Of a stretch of DNA of 7,381 bases, positions 1 through 5,940 are shown piece after piece. Positions within the stretch are counted from its first letter, which is position 1. Every line of letters begins with the position of its first letter. The notes beneath the pieces are model-generated. The model did not search any database. It saw nothing but the letters and a program-made list of their open reading frames with translations, and was not told the DNA's origin. A program made the position numbers and the translations under genes. Location: assembly GCA_017308345.1 (NCBI GenBank), contig JAFKFE010000258.1, positions 1-7,381 on the forward strand, in the 5' to 3' direction. This stretch comes from Alphaproteobacteria bacterium (GTDB lineage Bacteria > Pseudomonadota > Alphaproteobacteria > Rhizobiales > Rhizobiaceae).

Positions 1-1
1 A

Positions 2-166
2 AAGCCGCCTGCTGCCGGAGGCGCCTGGGATATCGTGGCAAACATCTCGCGGTCGGAGGCTTGGGGCAAACCGGCCTTTGCTGAAGAGGAATTGGAGAGA
101 ACTTTCGTGAAGCCGGGACGGGAAGGCGCTGTACAGTCAATATCGAGGCGTCATCCGAATGATTGA
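2..166 (+). CDS. Possible 3' end of an upstream gene (partial, unrecognised)
   Basis: The frame starting at base 2 is open from the window edge to a TGA at 164-166, giving 54 codons. The peptide is mixed and charged, with an acidic run AFAEEELERTF in the middle and a basic end, SISRRHPND. I recognise no family or motif. Another forward frame is also open from the edge to about base 84 and a third to about base 110, so openness alone proves little. If real, it lies 54 bases upstream of the NRPS-like gene on the same strand and could be the preceding gene of the operon. It could equally be non-coding sequence. Confidence 0.22.
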   Translation, partial: KPPAAGGAWDIVANISRSEAWGKPAFAEEELERTFVKPGREGAVQSISRRHPND

Positions 167-220
167 TGAAAAGACTTCTGTTGCGCGCGATGGTCGAAAT
201 TCACCTCGGCGGGGCACTGA
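167..220 (+). promoter_or_regulatory. Leader of the NRPS-like gene with weak ribosome binding site
   Basis: This short stretch separates the possible upstream frame from the first clear gene. GGCGGGG at 208-214 sits 6 bases before the ATG at 221 and is the only purine-rich candidate ribosome binding site; it is a poor match to AGGAGG. The codon just before the ATG is a TGA (218-220), so 221 is the earliest possible start in this frame. I see no convincing -35/-10 pair or nod-box-like element here. A promoter may lie further upstream, outside the window. Confidence 0.35.
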
Positions 221-2926
221 ATGTCTTCAGCATATTTGCACTCAGAAGCGGTGAATCAAAATCTTGAGGTGGATTGTCGACCAACGATAACCCGCCGATG
301 GTCAGACATATCCGAATACAGTCTTGACGAGGGGGGGCCGACCTGGCGTCACTATCAACAGATGGGCGCCGACTTTGCCAACGTTCCCGTCTTCGATCAC
401 CTCAGGATCGTCGCAAGGCAATATCCCGACAAGCTCGCGGTCAGCGACGGCCCCAACCGTCTGACCTATTCGGAGCTTTTACAGGCGGTCGGAATCCTTC
501 AGGCCAACTCGGCCTGGTATCCTGTGGCGATGCTGGGGGCCATGATGGTCGGGCGGCCTTCCGTTCCGCTCAACATAAGAGATCCCGGCCCTCGGATCAT
601 TGAGATTGTCAATGCCGCGCGGCTCGGCGCCATCATAGGCGCAGGCGAGGTTTGTCCGGTCAATTTGGCACGGGATGTCCTATGGATCGACATTGCCGCT
701 AGCGTCGCGCCGAACAGTCGGCAGGCATCACGGCAATCGCAACCCACTTCCGTTTCCGTCGATGCACCAGCGATGGTGCTTTACACCTCAGGCAGCACAG
801 GACGCCCCAAGGGAATCGTCAACAGCCAACGCAGCCTGCTGTGGCGGGTTCGGCAATATGTCGACGCGTGCCACATCAATGCGGATGACGTTTTCCTGCC
901 GCTAACCGGGCCCGCCACGATTGCTGGTTGCCGGGAAATTTTTGCCGCTCTGCTGACGGGCGCCACTTTGCATCTTCTCGAGGTGGAGACGGTCGGCCTA
1001 CGCGCCGTGCGCGCGCGGTTCCAAGCTGAAGGCGTGACGGTTGCCTATCTTGTGCCGGCGCTGCTTCGGGCGCTTTTGACCGAGGCCCCCGCCAATGCAT
1101 TCCGGTCACTCAGAGTGGCCCGGCTCGGTGGTGAGAAGGTCACGTGGACGGATATCGAATTGCTGCGCAAAGCCGTTTCGGACCAGTGCCTGATCCAGAT
1201 CGGCTACTCGTCGACCGAGACCACTGGTTCGCAATGGTTCTTGCCGCCGGACTGGCCCGAGCAGGGCGCCTCTGTCCCCGTTGGCAGGCTGCTTCCCGGG
1301 ATGGCATTCGCCATTGTCGACGACGCAGGGCGCACGGTTGGAGCCGGCGAGAGCGGAGAGCTTCTGATCCGAAGCCCCTACGTTCTGCTTGGTCACTGGG
1401 AGAACGGTGTCGTCGTTCCCGCGCAACAGGCCCCGGACGATCCCAATGTTCGGGTCTTTGCGACGGGCGACCTCGTTCGGCTGGACGATGATGGCCTGTT
1501 GCGGATCGTCGGTCGCAAAGGGCGTCAGATCAAGATCAATGGTCGACGCGTTGAGCCCGCCGAGCTCGAACGCGTCCTCCGTTGCGCGCCTTTGGTGGCG
1601 GATGCGGTGGCAATTGTGACGCCAGCGGAGGAACTTGTCGCGTTCGCGGTTCCCAGGCGCGCCGCCAGGGTTGCTTTTGCGGAGGAGCTTCGACAACTCG
1701 TCAAGACAACGTTGCCGGCGCCGCTGCGTCCCTTGCGGTTGCATGTCATCACCGCGATCCCGCGCCTGACGGGGGGAAAGGTCGACCTGGCAAAGCTCGC
1801 CAGGATGGATCGTTCGAAGAGAAGGACGGCGCCGGCTCCCCAGTCGCCCACGCTCGGACCACCCCCCGCCGGACGCGAACTGAATATCCGGCAACTGGTT
1901 CGGCACGCGTGGATGCAGGTTCTCAACACAGATGTCGCCGCGGGAAACTGGGATGAGGTAGGTGGAGACTCGCTGCGGCTGCTGCATTGCGTCATGGCAA
2001 TCGAGAGCGCTATCGGGCAAGAGATCGGTCTTGAGGCCTTCACCATTGGCATGAGCTTCGACGAAATGGTTGAGGCGGTCATGGCCGCGCAGGCAGGTGA
2101 ACGCCGCGGGAAAAAGCAGCATCCCCCGGTTCTTTTCTTGTTTCCAGGGTCCGTCGGCTATGGTCCGAGCCTGGCTGCGTTCGCAGCCGCCATGGGCAAA
2201 GTCGCCCGGGTGAGCCCCATCAGGTACCCCGGCCTCACCGCCATATTGGAGGGAAACAACAGTCTCGCCGCCATGGCTGCCGCCGCGCTCGAGCAGATAA
2301 ACCGCGCCGAACCCACTGGCCCCGTGCGACTGCTTGGCCATTCGCTCGGCGGCGCGGTGGCGTTCGAGGTTGCGGCACGGCTCCTGGCCGCTGGGCGATC
2401 GGTAAGGTTTTTGGGTATCCTCGATACGAGCCTTCTGGACGAGCCCAGCAACCATTGGGAGACACTTAACCGGACATTCCATCGGATTCGGACGAATCGC
2501 ATATCCGCCCACCGAGTGGCTTGCCGGGTCTTGGCCAAGATCACCGTTGCAATCGGCTGCGAGGGCTACCTCGCCAGGATCCTCGACCGCTTTGCCAAGG
2601 GAGAGTTCAACCCGACGAGCTTCAGAACCAAGCTGGAACTGCAGGAGGTCTTGCGGGCGCAGTCTTTCTTCCGGTGGCTTGATGCGCCGAAACCGGCTCT
2701 GCCGATCGCCGGGACCTTGTTTCGGTGCAGTCGGGAGGGAATGCCACGGGCTTTGGGCTGGGATAGCGCTTTGGCGCATCTCGACGTGGTGCCGATCAAG
2801 GGCAACCACATCGACCTTGTCATAGAGCCTCATCTCGCCTTCAACCGTCCACTCATCGAGACGGCCATCGTGCAAACCTACTCCCCGGCCGAGTCTCGCA
2901 AAAGGGAGGATCTCCCATCGACATGA
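221..2926 (+). CDS. NRPS-like single-module enzyme, A-PCP-TE architecture
   Basis: A 901-residue protein predicted to adenylate a carboxylic acid, load it on a phosphopantetheine carrier and release it with a thioesterase. Domains in order: adenylation (about 55-525), with YTSGSTGRPKG at 188-198, YSSTET at 329-334, ATGDL at 414-418, the hinge-region GRKGRQIKINGRRVEP at 431-446, and LTGGK with the catalytic lysine at 520. A Pro-rich linker (528-552) follows, then a carrier domain (about 555-625) with GGDSL, attachment serine 584. The thioesterase (about 637-890) has FPG at 641-643, GHSLGG with nucleophile Ser708, probable acid Asp735 and His863. No condensation domain is present. Two oddities stand out. 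Ile234 replaces the usual alpha-amino-binding Asp, and 18 residues are missing after LTYSEL relative to GrsA. The A-T-TE layout resembles fungal aryl-pyruvate-coupling quinone synthetases and bacterial RalA, but the substrate is unknown. The ATG start follows an in-frame stop directly. The gene overlaps the next by ATGA. Confidence 0.93.
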   Translation: MSSAYLHSEAVNQNLEVDCRPTITRRWSDISEYSLDEGGPTWRHYQQMGADFANVPVFDHLRIVARQYPDKLAVSDGPNRLTYSELLQAVGILQANSAWYPVAMLGAMMVGRPSVPLNIRDPGPRIIEIVNAARLGAIIGAGEVCPVNLARDVLWIDIAASVAPNSRQASRQSQPTSVSVDAPAMVLYTSGSTGRPKGIVNSQRSLLWRVRQYVDACHINADDVFLPLTGPATIAGCREIFAALLTGATLHLLEVETVGLRAVRARFQAEGVTVAYLVPALLRALLTEAPANAFRSLRVARLGGEKVTWTDIELLRKAVSDQCLIQIGYSSTETTGSQWFLPPDWPEQGASVPVGRLLPGMAFAIVDDAGRTVGAGESGELLIRSPYVLLGHWENGVVVPAQQAPDDPNVRVFATGDLVRLDDDGLLRIVGRKGRQIKINGRRVEPAELERVLRCAPLVADAVAIVTPAEELVAFAVPRRAARVAFAEELRQLVKTTLPAPLRPLRLHVITAIPRLTGGKVDLAKLARMDRSKRRTAPAPQSPTLGPPPAGRELNIRQLVRHAWMQVLNTDVAAGNWDEVGGDSLRLLHCVMAIESAIGQEIGLEAFTIGMSFDEMVEAVMAAQAGERRGKKQHPPVLFLFPGSVGYGPSLAAFAAAMGKVARVSPIRYPGLTAILEGNNSLAAMAAAALEQINRAEPTGPVRLLGHSLGGAVAFEVAARLLAAGRSVRFLGILDTSLLDEPSNHWETLNRTFHRIRTNRISAHRVACRVLAKITVAIGCEGYLARILDRFAKGEFNPTSFRTKLELQEVLRAQSFFRWLDAPKPALPIAGTLFRCSREGMPRALGWDSALAHLDVVPIKGNHIDLVIEPHLAFNRPLIETAIVQTYSPAESRKREDLPST
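2904..2916 (+). promoter_or_regulatory. Ribosome binding site of the NAD-synthase-like gene inside a small hairpin
   Basis: GGGAGGA at 2904-2910 is the strongest Shine-Dalgarno match in the window and ends 12 bases before the ATG at 2923, a slightly long spacing. It lies within the coding end of the NRPS-like gene. GGGAG (2904-2908) pairs perfectly with CTCCC (2912-2916) across a 3-base GAT loop, so the mRNA could fold over its own ribosome binding site. A ribosome finishing the upstream gene would open it, which fits the ATGA stop/start overlap and coupled translation. The pairing is seen in the sequence; the regulatory role is inferred. Confidence 0.5.
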
Positions 2927-3906
2927 TTTCGCAATTTGGCAAGGACGTGCTGGCGCTCGATCCTCGTGCGGAAGTTGATCGCATCGTCGACACTTTGCGC
3001 CAGCAGGTCCTTGGCACGCTCCATCGTCGTGGCGTGGTCGTTGGCCTTTCCGGCGGCATTGACAGCTCCGTCGTCGCGACCCTTTGCGCGCGCGCCCTCG
3101 GGAAGGACAAGGTCTTGGGACTATTCATGCCGGAGCGGGATTCGTCCGGCGACTCTCTGAGACTTGGCCGCCGTGTCGCGGCACAGCTCGGCATTGAAAG
3201 CGTATTGGAAGACATCGCGCCGGCATTGGAGGGTGTTGGAGCCTACCGCCGCCAGATCGAGGCGATCCGGACCGTGGTTCCCGATTATGGGGATGGCTGG
3301 AAATGCAAGCTGGTGCTCGCCTCGGTTCTCGAGAGCAGCGGCCTCAACATCACCCGGCTCACCGTCCAGGATCCGCAGGGCAAGGTCGACACCGTGCGTC
3401 TGCCGCCAGCAGCCTACCTGCAGCTTGTCGCTGCGACCAACTACAAGCAGCGCCTGCGCAAGATGACGGAGTACTACCACGCCGACCGCCTGAAATACGC
3501 GGTTGCGGGAACACCGAACCGCCTTGAGTACGACCAGGGTTTCTTCGTCAAGCAAGGTGACGGGATCGCCGACCTGATGCCGATCGTCCACCTCTACAAG
3601 ACCCAGGTTTATCAGCTCGCGGAATATCTTGGGGTGGACGAGGAAATCCGGAAGCGGCAGCCGACCACCGACACATTCTCCATGGCCCAGAGCCAAGAGG
3701 AGTTCTATTTCGCGCTGCCCTATCACCTGATGGATCTGTGTCTTTACGGCCTGAACCACGGGATTGCCAGCGACGAGGTCGCGGCAGCCGCCGGCCTCAC
3801 CGAGCCTCAACTGCAGAAGGTTTTCAAGGACATCGACGCGAAACGGCGGGCCGCCTACTACCTTCACGCGCGACCCTTGCCGTCGGTGGAAATCGGCGAG
3901 GGTTGA
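2923..3906 (+). CDS. NAD synthase (NadE)-like ATP-pyrophosphatase, probably a specialised amide-forming enzyme
   Basis: A 327-residue member of the NadE/adenine nucleotide alpha-hydrolase superfamily, which adenylates a carboxylate and replaces AMP with ammonia. Visible motifs are the PP-loop SGGIDSS at 43-49, ATNYKQRLRKM at 171-181 (counterpart of the NxKxRxRM segment), GTPNRLE at 196-202, Lys210 with GDG at 212-214, then LYKTQV at 224-229. There is no nitrilase-type glutaminase domain, so ammonia must come from solution or a partner; the AsnB homologue next door has one. It is longer than usual ammonia-dependent NadE (about 245-275 residues). Most of the excess lies between the PP-loop and residue 171, and the usual P(S/T)ADL motif reads PTTDTFS at 247-253. 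These changes and the operon context argue for a non-NAD carboxylate substrate, though true NAD synthesis cannot be excluded. The start at 2923 is supported by the GGGAGGA site and the ATGA overlap. Confidence 0.85.
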   Translation: MISQFGKDVLALDPRAEVDRIVDTLRQQVLGTLHRRGVVVGLSGGIDSSVVATLCARALGKDKVLGLFMPERDSSGDSLRLGRRVAAQLGIESVLEDIAPALEGVGAYRRQIEAIRTVVPDYGDGWKCKLVLASVLESSGLNITRLTVQDPQGKVDTVRLPPAAYLQLVAATNYKQRLRKMTEYYHADRLKYAVAGTPNRLEYDQGFFVKQGDGIADLMPIVHLYKTQVYQLAEYLGVDEEIRKRQPTTDTFSMAQSQEEFYFALPYHLMDLCLYGLNHGIASDEVAAAAGLTEPQLQKVFKDIDAKRRAAYYLHARPLPSVEIGEG

Positions 3907-3912
3907 CCGGGG

Positions 3913-5940
3913 ATGTGTGGCATCGCTGGAATTGTGTCACTGAACGCCGCGGCGGCCTCTCCCTCGCGTGAGGCGCTGTTGCGGATGGTGGGCGCGTTAG
4001 CTCATCGCGGCCCGGACGAGCGCGGCCTTTACCGGGACAGACGTGCGGGGTTGGCGCATGCGCGCCTGTCCGTCATCGATCTTTCCAGTGGCCAGCAGCC
4101 GCTTGCGGACACCGGCGATACGACCTGGATCGTGTTCAACGGCGAGATATTCAACTACGTCGAACTGCGAGAAAAGCTGATTGCGCTCGGCCACCGCTTC
4201 CGAACCCGCAGCGACACGGAGGTCGCTCTCCATGCCTATTGCGCGTGGGGCGAGGCAGCCTTCGAGCGGATGAATGGCCAATGGGCAATCGCAATCTGGG
4301 ACTCGATGGCAGGTCGTCTGGTATTGTCGCGCGACCGGTTCGGCATTTGCCCCCTGCATTTCTGTGAGCACGCGGGCCGCCTTTATTTCGCCAGTGAAGT
4401 GAAGGCCATTTTCGCGGCCGATCCAACCATACCTCGCGCCTTTGATCCCGCCGGCATCGATCAGACTTTCACGTTCTGGACCGTCGTTCCGCCGCGAGGG
4501 GTATTTGAGGGAATCCGTGAACTCGTGCCAGGGCATGTCCGCACGTACCAGGATGGCACCGTTCGCGAGCAGGCCTTTTGGCAGCCTTCCTATCCCGAAG
4601 ATTTCGGGCCGTCGCACGGCCGGTTCACCGGAACGCGCGATGAGGCGGTGGATCGTGTACGTGGCGCCCTTGAGGCCGCGACGGAGCTTCGAATGGTGCG
4701 CGCCGACGTGCCGGTCGGATGTTACCTCTCCGGTGGGCTGGACAGTTCGCTTGTGGCGACACTGGGAAGGCGCTTCGCCGGCCGACGTTTCCAAACCTTC
4801 TCTTTGCGCTTTGCCGACGCCGAATATGACGAGACCCGCTTCCAGCGCCTTGTCGCCGAAGCAACCGGCAGCGAGCACCATGAGGTGGTGGTTTCGCGAA
4901 GCGATATCGCCGCCATCTTTCCGGAAGTGATCGACCACACCGAGCGCCCCATATTGAGGACCGCCCCGGCGCCGCTGTTCCTGCTCTCGAGGCTGGTGCG
5001 CGAGCGTGGCATCAAGGTTGTGCTGACCGGCGAAGGGGCTGATGAAATGTTCGCCGGCTACGACCTGTTCCGCGAAGCCAAGGTCCGTCGGTTCTGGGGT
5101 CGCCTGCCGGCGTCGACGCGGCGCTCGCGGCTCCTGGAGCGGCTTTATCCCTACCTCAGCCGCTCGCCGGTGCAACAGCAGGCGATGGCGCGCCAGTTCT
5201 TCGGACGCGGTATCGAGGCCCATGACGCGCCCGGCTTTGCCCATGACACGCGCTGGCGCAGTACCAGCGCCATCAAGCGATTGTTTTCCGCGGACCTGCG
5301 GGCCGAATCCCAGCGCTATGACGCTGTGTCCGAGCTGCTCGCTGGCTTGCCTCCGAAGTTCTCGGGTTGGAGTCCTCTTGCGCAGGACCAGTATATCGAG
5401 GTCCAGACGTTGATGTCGGGATATCTGCTTTCCTCGCAAGGCGACAGGATGCTGATGGCTCACTCCGTCGAGGGCCGCTTCCCGTTCCTTGACGATGAAC
5501 TTGTGAGGCTCGCGAATTCACTTCCACCCTCTTACAAGCTGCGTGTCCTCGACGAGAAGCACGTGCTGAAACGCGTGGCGGAGCCGATCGTGCCCTCCGA
5601 GATCGTGTCGCGCAAGAAGCAGCCATTCCGGGCACCTAACGCGCTCTGCTTCGCCTCCGATGCCGCACCGGAATACATTCGCGAAGCGCTTTCGGAGACG
5701 GCGATACGCAAGGCGAACGTTTTCGATCCGACTTCGGTCACCCGCCTGCTCGCGAAATGCCAGGCCAAGGCTGGTGATGGTGATCTTTCAAATGTCGACA
5801 ACATGGCGCTCGTCGGCGTTCTGTCGACCCAACTCCTTCACCAGCAGTTTGTCGCGGGCTGTCCCAGCGCAACCCGCGCGCATGGCCTCGTCGTCGACGT
5901 TGACCGCGAACATCGGGAAGAGTGCTTGCATGTTGCATGA
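3913..5940 (+). CDS. asnB: Asparagine synthase-type glutamine amidotransferase (class II, AsnB-like)
   Basis: A 675-residue two-domain enzyme that hydrolyses glutamine in an N-terminal Ntn domain and passes ammonia to an adenylated carboxylate in the C-terminal domain. It begins MCGIAGIVS, so Cys2 is exposed as nucleophile after Met removal. Glutamine-binding residues Arg51, Asn76-Gly77-Glu78 and Asp101 are in place. The synthetase domain has SGGLDSS at 273-279, GEGADE at 373-378, EGRFPFLDDEL at 520-530 and Lys553. Both active sites look intact. It is longer than E. coli AsnB (554 residues) and closer to the longer AsnB paralogues found in capsule, exosortase and secondary-metabolite loci. 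DRFGIKPL is the common motif, but here Cys146 replaces the lysine. The start lies 6 bases after the preceding stop, with GGCGAGGG about 10 bases upstream. Housekeeping asparagine synthesis is possible; the operon suggests amidation of a pathway intermediate or ammonia supply to the NadE homologue. Confidence 0.9.
   Translation: MCGIAGIVSLNAAAASPSREALLRMVGALAHRGPDERGLYRDRRAGLAHARLSVIDLSSGQQPLADTGDTTWIVFNGEIFNYVELREKLIALGHRFRTRSDTEVALHAYCAWGEAAFERMNGQWAIAIWDSMAGRLVLSRDRFGICPLHFCEHAGRLYFASEVKAIFAADPTIPRAFDPAGIDQTFTFWTVVPPRGVFEGIRELVPGHVRTYQDGTVREQAFWQPSYPEDFGPSHGRFTGTRDEAVDRVRGALEAATELRMVRADVPVGCYLSGGLDSSLVATLGRRFAGRRFQTFSLRFADAEYDETRFQRLVAEATGSEHHEVVVSRSDIAAIFPEVIDHTERPILRTAPAPLFLLSRLVRERGIKVVLTGEGADEMFAGYDLFREAKVRRFWGRLPASTRRSRLLERLYPYLSRSPVQQQAMARQFFGRGIEAHDAPGFAHDTRWRSTSAIKRLFSADLRAESQRYDAVSELLAGLPPKFSGWSPLAQDQYIEVQTLMSGYLLSSQGDRMLMAHSVEGRFPFLDDELVRLANSLPPSYKLRVLDEKHVLKRVAEPIVPSEIVSRKKQPFRAPNALCFASDAAPEYIREALSETAIRKANVFDPTSVTRLLAKCQAKAGDGDLSNVDNMALVGVLSTQLLHQQFVAGCPSATRAHGLVVDVDREHREECLHVA

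Noticed and set aside
6..23. Stem CGCCT/AGGCG with 8-base loop as a possible terminator of an upstream gene
   Set aside because: The stem is only 5 bp, the loop is long, no T-run follows, and it would fall inside the possible upstream reading frame.
221..1800. Frameshift or pseudogene as the explanation for the short adenylation N-terminus
   Set aside because: The frame is continuous and sequence on both sides of the gap aligns in the same frame with the family. The missing length is a multiple of three, so this is an in-frame length difference rather than a frameshift.
1106..2875. 589-codon open frame on the minus strand opposite the NRPS-like gene
   Set aside because: It lies fully opposite a gene with intact A, PCP and TE motifs. 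Its translation has no recognisable domain, and long antisense frames are common in GC-rich coding DNA.
3121..3867. 248-codon open frame on the minus strand opposite the NAD-synthase-like gene
   Set aside because: Shadow of the plus-strand gene; no motif and no credible start context.
3997..5463. 488-codon open frame on the minus strand opposite the amidotransferase gene
   Set aside because: Same reasoning: the plus-strand protein has complete catalytic motifs, and the antisense product is rich in Arg, Gly and Ala with no family signature.
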